Made by a program: the position numbers and the translations under genes. Shown here in pieces: positions 52,625 through 62,695 of a stretch of 64,000 bases of DNA; positions within the stretch are counted from its first letter, which is position 1; every line of letters starts with the position of its first letter. A model generated the notes under the pieces. It was not told the origin of the DNA, did not search any database, and worked only from the letters and a program-made list of their open reading frames with translations. The stretch is taken from the NCBI RefSeq assembly GCF_012931685.1, contig NZ_JABANC010000001.1, positions 682,001-746,000 on the forward strand. The letters are read 5' to 3'. Source of the DNA: Hanstruepera ponticola (GTDB lineage: Bacteria; Bacteroidota; Bacteroidia; Flavobacteriales; Flavobacteriaceae).

Positions 52625-55126
52625 TTAAACTTTAATTGTTCTTAATCGTAGTGCATTACCTATTACAGAAACAGAGCTAAAACTCATCGCTAACGCAGCT
52701 ATCATTGGCGAGAGTAGTATTCCGAAGAATGGAAACAACACACCTGCTGCAATAGGTACTCCTAATGTGTTATAAATAAGTGCAAAAAATAGATTCTGCT
52801 TAATATTCTTCATTACGGAATGACTTAAATTTTTAGCCTTTACTATTCCGTGTAAATCGCCTTTTACTAAAGTTATCATTGCACTTTCTATAGCAACATC
52901 TGTTCCTGTACCCATTGCAATACCTACATCACTTTTCGCTAATGCAGGCGCATCATTAATACCATCACCTGCCATAGCAACCACTTTTCCTTTTTCTTGC
53001 AGTTTCTCTACTTCTTTGAGTTTATCTTCTGGTAGCATACTGGCTTTGAAATCTGCCAAATTAAGTTCTGAAGCTACTGCTTGTGCGGTATCGTGATTAT
53101 CGCCTGTAAGCATTATAACATCAATGCCTTTATCTTGAAGTATTTTAATTGCTTTGGCACTTGTTTCTTTTATTTTATCTCCTATAACTACATATCCTAC
53201 AACGGTTTCATCTAATGATAAATAAGAAACTGTTTTACCCTGTTTTTGATAACATTTTGCTTCGTCTTTCATTTTAGAAGTAATATCTGCTTTGGCATAT
53301 TCCATCATTTTAGGATTTCCTAATGCTACTTTTTTATCTTTTATTATAGCTTCAACACCTTTTCCTGTGACAGCACTAAAGTTTTCAGATTTTATTATTT
53401 CAGCGTTATGTTCCTTTCCATATTTAACTGTCGCTTCTGCCAAAGGATGTTCACTATTGGTATTTAATGAAACAATGTATTGAAGTAGCTCATTTTTGTT
53501 TAAAGTATCACTAAAAGCACCTACTGTTTCTACCGTTGGTTTTCCTTCTGTAATAGTTCCAGTTTTATCAACTATAAGTGTATTTACCTTATCCATTTTT
53601 TCAAGAGCTTCTGCATTTTTAATCAATACACCATTTTGAGCACCTTTGCCCACACCAACCATTACAGACATTGGTGTTGCTAAACCTAAAGCACAAGGAC
53701 ACGCAATGATTAGTACTGCAATTGCATTCACAAACGCATACACATAAACTGGTTCTGGACCCCAAATTGCCCAAACAATAAATGTGATAATAGAAATAAG
53801 AACTACAACTGGCACAAAATAACCTGATACCTTATCTGCTAAATTCTGAATAGGTGCGCGACTTCTACTGGCATGATTAACCATATGAATGATTTGTGAG
53901 AGTAACGTATCACTTCCTACTTTTTCCGCTTTCATCAAGAATGATTGATTCCCATTAATTGTTCCGCTACTTACTTTATCATCTTGAGATTTGTTTACAG
54001 GAATAGGTTCTCCCGTAATCATAGATTCGTCAATGGTTGTTTCACCTTGAGTTATTACACCATCCACAGGAATTTTATCACCTGGTTTTACTTTTAGAAT
54101 ATCTTTTAATTCTATCTTATCTATACTGACTTCAACTTCTTCACCATCTACCATTTTAATGGCTTTATTAGGTGCTAACTTTAATAATTCTTTTACTGCC
54201 GAATTGGTTTTGCTATGTGCACGCGCTTCTAACAACTGTCCTAAAAGCACCAAGGTTAGAATAACCGTTGCTGCCTCAAAATAGACGTGTACTGCACCTG
54301 ATTCAGTTTTAAATTGTTCAGGAAATATATCTGGAAATAACATCCCAAACACACTAAATAACCAAGCCACACCTGCACCGATTCCAATGAGTGTGAACAT
54401 ATTGAGATTCCACGTTTTTATGCTTCTATAAGCACGTTCAAAAAACATCCAAGTCGCATAAAATACAACTGGAATGGATAAAGCAAACTGAATCCAATTC
54501 CAATATTTCTGTTCCATTATATCGTACAATGGATTGTTATTGAGCATTTCGCTCATAGCCATTAAGAATATTGGTAATGTGAATGCAGTTGCTATCCAAA
54601 ACTTCTTCAATAATTTTTTATAGGTCTTTTCTTCTGCTGAAACATCTGGTTGCATTGGTACTAAATCCATACCGCAAATAGGGCACGAACCTGCTTCATC
54701 TTTGACAACTTCTGGGTGCATTGGACACGTCCATTGTTTTATTGAAGCTGTCGATAGATTTTGTTCTTCAACCAAATCCATTCCGCAAACAGGACAATCT
54801 CCTGCTTTATCATACGTTTTATCGCCTTCGCAATGCATAGGACAATAAAATGTACCTGTGCCTTTTGCTTTTGGTTGGTTTTCCTTTTTATCTTCTAAAT
54901 GGTGATGATGTTCGCCTTGTTTATGAATACTGTATCTCCCACCATCATTTTTAAGAGCGTCTTGAAATGCCTCTATTGGAATATGTGATTCCATTTCGAT
55001 TGTAGCTTCTGCCTTTTCTAAATTGACTGTTGCTTTTGAAACACCTTCCACTTTAGAAAGTGTTTCTTCTACGTGAGTACGACAACCGTTGCAAGTCATT
55101 CCGTGTATGTGATATGTGTGTTTCAT
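52625..55126 (-). CDS. copA: copper-translocating P1B ATPase with HMA and two HMBD domains
   Basis: 833 residues. N-terminal HMA domain with GMTCNGC (about residues 9-15), a histidine-rich segment (HHHH), then two metal-binding HMBD domains (TFYCPMHC...CPVCGMDL and WTCPMHPEVVKDEAGSCPICGMDL). The P-type core has the CPC motif in ACPCALGLATP, phosphorylation site DKTGTITEGK, HP in SEHPLAEATV and GDGINDAPALAKSDVG. It exports Cu(I) or Ag(I) from the cytoplasm. Two HMBD domains in tandem at the N-terminus are an unusual enrichment of metal-binding sites. Confidence 0.96.
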   Translation of the reverse strand: MKHTYHIHGMTCNGCRTHVEETLSKVEGVSKATVNLEKAEATIEMESHIPIEAFQDALKNDGGRYSIHKQGEHHHHLEDKKENQPKAKGTGTFYCPMHCEGDKTYDKAGDCPVCGMDLVEEQNLSTASIKQWTCPMHPEVVKDEAGSCPICGMDLVPMQPDVSAEEKTYKKLLKKFWIATAFTLPIFLMAMSEMLNNNPLYDIMEQKYWNWIQFALSIPVVFYATWMFFERAYRSIKTWNLNMFTLIGIGAGVAWLFSVFGMLFPDIFPEQFKTESGAVHVYFEAATVILTLVLLGQLLEARAHSKTNSAVKELLKLAPNKAIKMVDGEEVEVSIDKIELKDILKVKPGDKIPVDGVITQGETTIDESMITGEPIPVNKSQDDKVSSGTINGNQSFLMKAEKVGSDTLLSQIIHMVNHASRSRAPIQNLADKVSGYFVPVVVLISIITFIVWAIWGPEPVYVYAFVNAIAVLIIACPCALGLATPMSVMVGVGKGAQNGVLIKNAEALEKMDKVNTLIVDKTGTITEGKPTVETVGAFSDTLNKNELLQYIVSLNTNSEHPLAEATVKYGKEHNAEIIKSENFSAVTGKGVEAIIKDKKVALGNPKMMEYAKADITSKMKDEAKCYQKQGKTVSYLSLDETVVGYVVIGDKIKETSAKAIKILQDKGIDVIMLTGDNHDTAQAVASELNLADFKASMLPEDKLKEVEKLQEKGKVVAMAGDGINDAPALAKSDVGIAMGTGTDVAIESAMITLVKGDLHGIVKAKNLSHSVMKNIKQNLFFALIYNTLGVPIAAGVLFPFFGILLSPMIAALAMSFSSVSVIGNALRLRTIKV

Positions 55127-55128
55127 TA

Positions 55129-56364
55129 CTATTGTATTAAATAATTAATAATTGTGCTTTGCACATAGTAGCCCTTAATAGACTCTATTTGGTTCATTTG
55201 AAACTTTAATTGTAGTTCTTGAATATCCAAAACATCATTAAAGTCAATCGTACCTGTTTCGTAGCTTTTGATTAAGATGTCCTCTGCATCTTTGGCTTGT
55301 TTTAAGTTCTTGGCTTGTGTAGCATAACTTATTCTTGCAGAAATACGCTCATTAATCGCTTTACTTAATAGCGTTTCCAAAGTGTTTAATCGTTCTTGTT
55401 TTTGAGCTGTTATTTCTTGCTGTTCTAACTCATTTTGCTTGGTTTGAGATTTATATTTTTTATTAAAAATTGGGATTGACACCGAAACCATTGGCATCAC
55501 AATATCTTTACCGTTATCCGAGAAATTCATATCTGGTCTTTCGGAAACATTGATATAGTCTAATCCAAAACCAATCATAGGACTGCCTTCTTTTTGGTTT
55601 AATAATTCTGATTGTTCTATGGACTGATAGAGTTTATCATACTTCAACAATTCAGGATGTAATGCTAAATTTTCAGTAATGATTTCAAAGTCTTCTGAAG
55701 GCATAATTAAACTATCTACTACAGTAACAGCAACATCATTTTCCCTATTCAAAAGATTATTCAAATTAGTTTGTTCTGCTAAAAACTGTTGACTTAAAAC
55801 ATCTTTCAGTTGTTGCATTTCATTTTGACGGATTTGTAATCGCAACACATCTACAGCAGATGCTTTACCAACCTCAACAGAGGTTAGTGCCAATGTCTCA
55901 TAGGTTTCCAATAGTTTAATGTTTTCTGTTAGCACCTCTTGTTTTGCTTTATTGGCGTATAAATTATAATAGGATTGTGATACAGAAGCCATCAATTTTC
56001 GCTTTGCAATAACAATGTCTTCATATTTTGCATTAGCTAATGAACTGACATAATTTTCTCGTGAAGTAATTGTGCCAAACCACGGTAACATTTGTTTTGC
56101 TGATACTTTAAAGCGTTGCGCTCCTGTTCTCGTTTCTGGTTCGCTTACAAAATAACCTACACCAAATTCAGTATTAGGAATCGTATTGACTTCGTTTACC
56201 TTTTCTGAAACTCTTTTGTATTGCAACTCGAACTTTTGAATTTCGGGATTGTTAGTCAATGCTACATCAATAAGTGTTTCTAACTCTTGACTTTGTGCAG
56301 AAAACGCAAAGCATAAGAAACAAACAACAAAGACCGTTTTTATATTGATTTTTATATATTTCAT
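55129..56364 (-). CDS. TolC-family outer-membrane channel (CusC-type)
   Basis: 411 residues with a signal peptide (VFVVCFLCFAFSAQS) and the repeated helical/coiled-coil architecture of outer membrane factors (two homologous halves, each with long Q/E/L-rich helices). It forms the outer-membrane exit for the CusA/CusB pump. Its start overlaps the cusA stop by four bases (ATGA), so the two are translationally coupled, and copA follows after two bases. Confidence 0.92.
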   Translation of the reverse strand: MKYIKINIKTVFVVCFLCFAFSAQSQELETLIDVALTNNPEIQKFELQYKRVSEKVNEVNTIPNTEFGVGYFVSEPETRTGAQRFKVSAKQMLPWFGTITSRENYVSSLANAKYEDIVIAKRKLMASVSQSYYNLYANKAKQEVLTENIKLLETYETLALTSVEVGKASAVDVLRLQIRQNEMQQLKDVLSQQFLAEQTNLNNLLNRENDVAVTVVDSLIMPSEDFEIITENLALHPELLKYDKLYQSIEQSELLNQKEGSPMIGFGLDYINVSERPDMNFSDNGKDIVMPMVSVSIPIFNKKYKSQTKQNELEQQEITAQKQERLNTLETLLSKAINERISARISYATQAKNLKQAKDAEDILIKSYETGTIDFNDVLDIQELQLKFQMNQIESIKGYYVQSTIINYLIQ

Positions 56365-59300
56365 TTTGTTGCTCTTTTAAGTTGAACTTCGGATTTCCAG
56401 CTATATAATACTGGCACTACAAATAGGGTTATTAAGGCTATGAGCATTCCGCCAAAACTTGGTATTGCCATTGGAATCATAATATCGCTTCCTCTCCCTG
56501 TAGATGTGAGTATTGGTAATAATGCTAATATGGTGGTTGCTGTTGTCATTAAACAAGGTCTGATACGTTTTTCTCCTGCTTCTACTATGGACGCTCTAAT
56601 TTCCTTTTTATTCTCTGGTGTATTTCTATTAAAAGTTTGCGTTAAATACGTTGCCATTACTACACCATCATCTGTTGCAATACCAAAGAGTGCAATAAAC
56701 CCAACCCAAACCGCTACACTTAAATTAATGGGATGCATCTGAAATAAGTCTCGCATATTTTCGCCAAAGAAATTGAAGTTTAAAAACCAATCTTGACCAT
56801 AGAGCCATATCATTATAAATCCACCTGCAAACGCTACTGCGATACCTGTAAATACCATTAATGAGGTTGCCACAGAACGGAATTGGAAATACAGTATTAA
56901 AAAGATAATTGCCAATGCTAACGGTACAACAACAGATAATGTTTTTTCTGCTCGTAATTGATTTTCATACGTTCCTGTGAATGCATAGTTGATTCCTTTT
57001 GGAACTATTAATTCGCCTGAATCTATCTTTTCTTGGATTAATGCTTGTGCATTTTCAACAACGCTTACTTCTGCAAAACCATCTAATTTATCAAACAAGA
57101 CATAACCTACTAAAAAGGTGTCTTCACTTTTAATGACTTGTGGACCTTGTTCGTAGCGAATGGTTGCCAATTCGCTTAATGGAACAGGACTACCTTTTTC
57201 AACTGGCACATAAATCTGTTGTAAGTCTGTTGGATTTGCTCGTAATTCTCTTGGGTATCGCACACGAACACCATATCGCTCACGACCTTCAACCGTTTGT
57301 GTTAATACCATACCACCAACTGCGACTTTTAATACATCCTGAACATCTTGTATAGAAATTCCGTAACGTGCAATTTTCTCTCTATCAATATCAATCAACA
57401 AATACGGTTTGCCAACAATACGGTCAGCAAAAACAGCTTCTTTTTTAACGCCTTCAGCTTCTTTGATAATGTTTTCCAATTGCACACCAAACGATTCAAT
57501 TTGCTTTAAGTCTTGACCTTTTACTTTTATTCCCATAGGTGCTCGCATTCCTGTTTGAAGCATTACCAATCTCGTTTCAATGGGTTGTAATTTTGGTGCT
57601 GACGTAACACCTAGTAATTTGGTGACTCTTACGATTTCATTCCAAATATCGTCTGGTGATTCAATTTCTGGTCGCCAATTACGATAGTATTCGCCATCCT
57701 TGTATTCAATTAATTGAGACCTTTGGACATTTAATAAAGCTGATTTGATTATCGCTTTGTTCTCGACTGCACTCGAACTGACATCTATATTTTCGTTATG
57801 AATTAATCGACCATCCTTTAATTCAAACAAACCATCCTCATTTACTTTGTAACGTTGCCTTTCTCCATCTGCATTCATCATATACTCTGGCTTATACTGA
57901 ATCATATTCTCGTACATTGATAGTGGTGCTGGGTCTAAAGCTGATTCTGTTCTTCCTGCTTTACCAACTACCGTTTCAATCTCTGGAATACTGGCTACTG
58001 CCATATCTAATTGCTGTAAAACTCGTTTGTTTTCTTCTACGCCAGAATGAGGCATTGAAGTTGGCATTAGTAGAAATGAGCCTTCATTTAAGGATGGCAT
58101 AAACTCTTTACCAGTATTTTTCATAATGAAAAAACCTGCAATTACAATAGCTGTTGGTACAGATAAAAACAATAACTTATTATCTAAACACCACCTTAAA
58201 ATACGTGTGTAATATTTGATGAATAATGAGAAAACACCTAATAAACCAAAACATATAACACTAACAAAAATGAGATTCCAGAAGATGCTTTTATCAACAC
58301 CTAATGGTCTCCAATATTCGGCTAACTGAAATACTATCGCTGATACCGAAATAATAATATTGATAAGGTTGGCTTGTTTTTCTGATACTATTTCTTGTTG
58401 CTTTATAAGTGCAACAATTCCAAAACCAATCAATATTAGACCTAACCAATACCCATAGACTATTGCTACGATACCTAAAGCTATTAAAACACCATTTAAA
58501 ACATATTTAAAAGTGTTTTTAATGCTTTTCTTTCTGAATAAAAATGCTGCAAATGGCGGTATTAAAAATAAAGCGACAATAATAGAGGCGGTTAAAGCAA
58601 AGGTTTTTGTAAAGGCTAATGGTCTAAATAATTTTCCTTCTGCGCCAATCATTGTAAATACAGGAATGAAACTGATTATTGTTGTCATTACTGCGGTTAC
58701 TATTGCACCAGATACTTCGGCTGTGGCATTATATACTACTGTATTGATGGATTGTGTTCCATCATCTTCGTCCAAATGCCTAATAATGTTTTCTGAAAGT
58801 ATGACACCGACATCGACCATTGTACCAATAGCAATTGCAATACCAGATAAAGCGACAATGTTTGCATCTACACCAAAGAACTTCATAGCTATAAACACCA
58901 TTAAAACCGCAACAGGTAATAAGCCAGAAATTAATACTGATGCTCGAAGATTAAACACCATAATGATAATAACCAAAATGGTAATCAGTATTTCTAAAGT
59001 CAATGCCTCATTAAGCGTGCCTAATGTTTCTTGAATTAATACGGTTCTATCATAAAATGGTACTATTGTGACTTGTGATGTTCTACCATCTGCTAATACT
59101 TTTGAAGGTAATCCTGCACTTAATTCATTAATTTTTTCTTTTACATTATTGATTACTTCCATTGGGTTTGCTCCGTAACGAGCCACAACAACAGCACCTA
59201 CAACTTCTGCACCTTCTTTATCTAATAATCCACGTCTGGTTGCAGGACCTAATGATACTTTTCCAATATCTTTGATTCGTATTGCTGTATAATCTTCGGA

Positions 59301-60101
59301 AGTAACGACTGCATTTTCTATGTCTTCAATAGATTTCACATAACCTAAACCACGTACTAAATATTCTGCATTATTAATTTCAATAGTTTGTGCACCGATG
59401 TCTTTATTGCTTTCCTTAACTGCTTTCACAATATGATGCAATCCAATATTATATTGACGCATCAATTCTGGATTAACATCGACTTGGTATTCTTGAACAT
59501 AACCACCAATTGAAGCTACTTCTGATACTCCACTTGCAGAGGATAGCGCATATTTCACATAGTAATCTTGAATACTTCGTAGCTCTTGTAAATCCCAACC
59601 ACCAGTTACGTTTCCGTTTTCATCACGTCCTTCAAGTGTGTACCAAAATATTTGTCCTAATCCTGTGGCATCTGGACCCAAAGCAGGATTAACACCTTCA
59701 GGTAATAAACCACTTGGTAATGAGTTTAGTTTTTCGAGAATACGACTTCTACTCCAGTAAAATTCTATGTCTTCTTCAAAAATGATATAGATACTTGAAA
59801 AGCCGAACATAGACGAACTACGAATGGTTTTTACTCCAGGAATACCTAACAAGGACGTGGTTAACGGATAGGTAATTTGGTCTTCTATATCTTGTGGTGA
59901 ACGACCATCCCACTTTGTAAATACAATTTGTTGGTTTTCACCTATATCTGGAATTGCATCTACAGCTACAGGATTGCTTGGTAAAAATCCTGTATCCCAA
60001 TTGAAAGGTGCATTTACTGTTCCCCATCCTACGAAAAGGACGAGTAGTAGTACTGCAACGAGTTTATTCTCAATAAGAAATTTGATTGCTTTATTAAGCA
60101 T
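56361..60101 (-). CDS. cusA: CusA/CzcA-family heavy-metal RND pump, extended
   Basis: 1246 residues, about 200 longer than the approximately 1040-1050 of E. coli CusA. The RND core is complete: ISTKWDGRSPQDIEDQITYPLT-like start, AIAIGTMVDVGVILSENI (proton-relay aspartate in TM4) and GIATDDGVVMATYL in TM10. Methionines are kept near the three expected metal-relay positions (FLLMPTSMPHSG, SMYENMIQYKP and VMLQTGMRAPMG), which favours Cu(I)/Ag(I). The extra length comes from hydrophobic segments after TM6 (about residues 535-640) and a periplasmic insert after IQYKPEYM (about 735-810). The insert carries the in-frame palindromic element. It ends overlapping the TolC gene. Confidence 0.95.
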   Translation of the reverse strand: MLNKAIKFLIENKLVAVLLLVLFVGWGTVNAPFNWDTGFLPSNPVAVDAIPDIGENQQIVFTKWDGRSPQDIEDQITYPLTTSLLGIPGVKTIRSSSMFGFSSIYIIFEEDIEFYWSRSRILEKLNSLPSGLLPEGVNPALGPDATGLGQIFWYTLEGRDENGNVTGGWDLQELRSIQDYYVKYALSSASGVSEVASIGGYVQEYQVDVNPELMRQYNIGLHHIVKAVKESNKDIGAQTIEINNAEYLVRGLGYVKSIEDIENAVVTSEDYTAIRIKDIGKVSLGPATRRGLLDKEGAEVVGAVVVARYGANPMEVINNVKEKINELSAGLPSKVLADGRTSQVTIVPFYDRTVLIQETLGTLNEALTLEILITILVIIIMVFNLRASVLISGLLPVAVLMVFIAMKFFGVDANIVALSGIAIAIGTMVDVGVILSENIIRHLDEDDGTQSINTVVYNATAEVSGAIVTAVMTTIISFIPVFTMIGAEGKLFRPLAFTKTFALTASIIVALFLIPPFAAFLFRKKSIKNTFKYVLNGVLIALGIVAIVYGYWLGLILIGFGIVALIKQQEIVSEKQANLINIIISVSAIVFQLAEYWRPLGVDKSIFWNLIFVSVICFGLLGVFSLFIKYYTRILRWCLDNKLLFLSVPTAIVIAGFFIMKNTGKEFMPSLNEGSFLLMPTSMPHSGVEENKRVLQQLDMAVASIPEIETVVGKAGRTESALDPAPLSMYENMIQYKPEYMMNADGERQRYKVNEDGLFELKDGRLIHNENIDVSSSAVENKAIIKSALLNVQRSQLIEYKDGEYYRNWRPEIESPDDIWNEIVRVTKLLGVTSAPKLQPIETRLVMLQTGMRAPMGIKVKGQDLKQIESFGVQLENIIKEAEGVKKEAVFADRIVGKPYLLIDIDREKIARYGISIQDVQDVLKVAVGGMVLTQTVEGRERYGVRVRYPRELRANPTDLQQIYVPVEKGSPVPLSELATIRYEQGPQVIKSEDTFLVGYVLFDKLDGFAEVSVVENAQALIQEKIDSGELIVPKGINYAFTGTYENQLRAEKTLSVVVPLALAIIFLILYFQFRSVATSLMVFTGIAVAFAGGFIMIWLYGQDWFLNFNFFGENMRDLFQMHPINLSVAVWVGFIALFGIATDDGVVMATYLTQTFNRNTPENKKEIRASIVEAGEKRIRPCLMTTATTILALLPILTSTGRGSDIMIPMAIPSFGGMLIALITLFVVPVLYSWKSEVQLKRATK
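57762..57784. repeat. palindromic element, in-frame copy inside cusA
   Basis: The plus strand reads CTCGACTGCACTCGAACTGACAT, encoding V774-N781 (VSSSAVEN) on the coding strand. It shares CTCGACTGC, CTCGA and TGACAT with the rnr copy (19303-19325). The bases beside the stem differ in a compensatory way (GTTC/GAAC here, ACCTC/GAGGT there). A second shared segment, AATTAATTGAGACCT, lies nearby at 57708-57722. Confidence 0.8.
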
Positions 60102-60209
60102 ATTGTTTGATTATTAAACAGTTAGACATTGGCGTTGAGAAAACACCGAATACAACAAATTATCCACATAGCATAAAGCCATAGGATAACACAGTCTATT
60201 GTTTAAGAA

Positions 60210-60623
60210 TCAAATTAAATACGTCTCGTCAATCTTGTAGATACGCCTTATGACGAGTGGCGGTTCGTATTTTTCGTATGAAGTAATGTCTTTATCAAAA
60301 CCTTCGAAAAGGTTAATATAGGTATGAATAAATGAAGTAATGAATACCTGTTGCTCAAACGTAATTTTGTCAAATTGCAGTTGTAATTCGTCTTGACCTT
60401 CAATTGCTAATTGTTTATCATCGCAACAATTTTTCTTGGTAATAGAACATCCTTCAATAGCTGGTTTCTCCATTTCCATTCCGCAACCCTTGGCTTTTTG
60501 GAAAATAGCCGTTTCTACTAAAGCACCTCCACAATAATGCATATTCATAGTAAATGACATTGTAGAGAATAACACTACAAAAGCCATAACTAAAGACATT
60601 ATTTTATGGAAAAACTTCTTCAT
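60210..60623 (-). CDS. HYC_CC_PP family protein
   Basis: 137 residues from the ATG at 60623 (a longer reading starts with TTG). A hydrophobic N-terminal segment (MSLVMAFVVLFSTMSFTMN) is followed by HYCGG, a CC pair in KKNCCDDK and YEPPL near the end, the three motifs that name this family. The cysteine/histidine set and location suggest a metal-binding exported protein, but the function is not established. It lies between the Zn-type ATPase and cusA. Confidence 0.85.
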   Translation of the reverse strand: MKKFFHKIMSLVMAFVVLFSTMSFTMNMHYCGGALVETAIFQKAKGCGMEMEKPAIEGCSITKKNCCDDKQLAIEGQDELQLQFDKITFEQQVFITSFIHTYINLFEGFDKDITSYEKYEPPLVIRRIYKIDETYLI

Positions 60624-60684
60624 ACTAATTGTAAAGTTACGAAATTTTAACAAATGTTCATTTTGTTTAACAGAAGTTTAATGG

Positions 60685-62637
60685 TTAACTCCATCGTATT
60701 CGTTGTAGTCTAACTGCATTTAATATTGCTAATAATGCAACACCAACATCTGCAAAAACAGCTTCCCACATTGTGGCTAAACCGCCAGCTCCTAAAATTA
60801 AAACAATCACTTTTACTCCGAATGCTAAAATGATGTTTTGCCATACAATCTTACGAGTGGAACGACTAATTTTAATAGCCCTTACGACTTTTGAAGGTTG
60901 GTCTGTTTGAATGATAACATCTGCTGTTTCAATAGCGACATCACTTCCTAAACCACCCATTGCTATTCCTACATCACTTGCAGCTAAAACTGGTGCGTCA
61001 TTAATACCATCACCTATAAAAGCAATTTTATTTTCAGGATTTTGTTTTAAAAGCTCAACTTCATTTAATTTATCTTCTGGTAACAAACCACCTTTAGCCT
61101 TTTCAATATTTAATTCTCTTGCTACTTGTTGGGTAATGGAATCCTTATCTCCAGAAAGCATCATTATATTATTAACACCAACTTTATGCAAGGCTGTAAT
61201 TGTTTCTTTTGCATCTTCTTTTAATTCATCTGCAATGACAACATAACCTGCAAATTCATTGTCTATAGATACTAATACTATAGATTCTACAATAGTTTCT
61301 GTTTCCTCTAAAACTTTAATATTATTGGCTGACATTAGGGCTTTATTACCAACTAAAACAGTCTTACCATTTACTATACCTTTTAAACCTTTTCCTGCTA
61401 TTTCTGTAACTTCGGAAGCCTCATAATCTGCGCCTTCATCTTTATATTCTAAAATAGCTTTTGCTATTGGATGTGTGGACTGTTCTTCCATAGCCATTAA
61501 GTACTTCATAAAATCGGATTCTTCCCAACCAATAGCCTTTACTTCCTTGATTTTAAAAACGCCTTTGGTTACCGTACCTGTCTTATCCATTACCAACGTG
61601 TTAATTTTGGTCATTGCATCTAAAAACGAAGCACCTTTAAATAAAATTCCATTTTTTGAAGCTGCACCTAATCCTCCGAAATAACCTAAAGGAATTGAAA
61701 TCACCAAAGCACAAGGACAAGAAATTACAAGAAAAATCAAGGCACGATACAACCAATCTCTAAAGACATAATCATCTACAAAAAAGTATGGAAGAAACGT
61801 AACGCCTATTGCTAAAAACACAACAATTGGTGTGTAAATTCGAGCAAATTGTCTGATGAATAATTCTGTTTTAGATTTGCGAGCTGTTGCGTTCTGTACC
61901 ATATCCAAAATCCGAGCAATGGAACTATCTTTAAATTCTTTGGTGGTTTCAATTTCAATTACTCCATCCATATTAATACTTCCAGCAAATACTTTTTCGC
62001 CTTTTGCAATAGTATCTGGTTTACTTTCGCCTGTTAATGCTGCTGTGTTGAATGAACCTTTATCGGAAAGTAGAATACCATCTAAAGGGATTTTTTCTCC
62101 AACACGTACTTGCACTTTTTCGCCAATTTCAACCGTTTCTGGACTTACAGACAAATAATCATTGTTGCGATATACCAGAGCTTCATTTGGTCTTACATCA
62201 AGTAAGGCTTTTATATTTCCTTTTGCTCTGTTAACTGCTGCATTCTGGAATAATTCCCCAACTGCATAAAACAACATTACTGCAACACCTTCAGGATATT
62301 CGCCAATAATAAAGGCTCCAATAGTGGCTATAGACATTAAAAAGAACTCTGTAAATACATCGCCTTTTTTAATACTTTCCCAACCTTCTTTTACAACAGG
62401 AAGTCCAACTGGTAAATAAGCAATACCATACCATATAATGCGAATCCAATCCTTGAAAAAAGCAACATCAAAATAGTCTAACCCAATACCAATAATTAGC
62501 ATTGTAAAACTTATAATTGCTGGTACATAGGCTTTAATTTGATTTGAATTACCACTATGATTGTGACCATCATTGTGACTATGTTCTTTTTCAGGATTAG
62601 GCTTAATATCTCTTAAATTCAGCTTCTTTTTTTTCAT
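60685..62637 (-). CDS. Zn/Cd/Co-type P1B ATPase
   Basis: About 650 residues from the ATG at 62637 (the longer reading overlaps the fur gene). No N-terminal HMA domain is present; instead there is a histidine-rich stretch (HSHNDGHNHSG). The core has CPC in SCPCALVISIPLG, phosphorylation site DKTGTVTKG, HP in STHPIAKAIL and GDGINDAPVLAASDVGIAMGGLGSD. The last, with ETADVIIQTD, is typical of the P1B-2 Zn/Cd group. It exports zinc, cadmium or lead. The neighbouring Fur-type gene is the probable regulator. Confidence 0.92.
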   Translation of the reverse strand: MKKKKLNLRDIKPNPEKEHSHNDGHNHSGNSNQIKAYVPAIISFTMLIIGIGLDYFDVAFFKDWIRIIWYGIAYLPVGLPVVKEGWESIKKGDVFTEFFLMSIATIGAFIIGEYPEGVAVMLFYAVGELFQNAAVNRAKGNIKALLDVRPNEALVYRNNDYLSVSPETVEIGEKVQVRVGEKIPLDGILLSDKGSFNTAALTGESKPDTIAKGEKVFAGSINMDGVIEIETTKEFKDSSIARILDMVQNATARKSKTELFIRQFARIYTPIVVFLAIGVTFLPYFFVDDYVFRDWLYRALIFLVISCPCALVISIPLGYFGGLGAASKNGILFKGASFLDAMTKINTLVMDKTGTVTKGVFKIKEVKAIGWEESDFMKYLMAMEEQSTHPIAKAILEYKDEGADYEASEVTEIAGKGLKGIVNGKTVLVGNKALMSANNIKVLEETETIVESIVLVSIDNEFAGYVVIADELKEDAKETITALHKVGVNNIMMLSGDKDSITQQVARELNIEKAKGGLLPEDKLNEVELLKQNPENKIAFIGDGINDAPVLAASDVGIAMGGLGSDVAIETADVIIQTDQPSKVVRAIKISRSTRKIVWQNIILAFGVKVIVLILGAGGLATMWEAVFADVGVALLAILNAVRLQRIRWS

Positions 62638-62695
62638 AATAAAATTTATCTCATCCAAAGATGATAATTTAATAAGTGCAATGGAAGTGCATTTG

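Noticed and set aside
58513-59034. 173-codon open frame on the plus strand within cusA
   Set aside because: Antisense to a clearly real RND pump and without recognisable motifs or promoter.
60160-60168. Exact DnaA-box sequence TTATCCACA between cusA and the HYC_CC_PP gene
   Set aside because: Single copy; a 9-mer is expected by chance about once in this length of AT-rich DNA on both strands, and no cluster is present.
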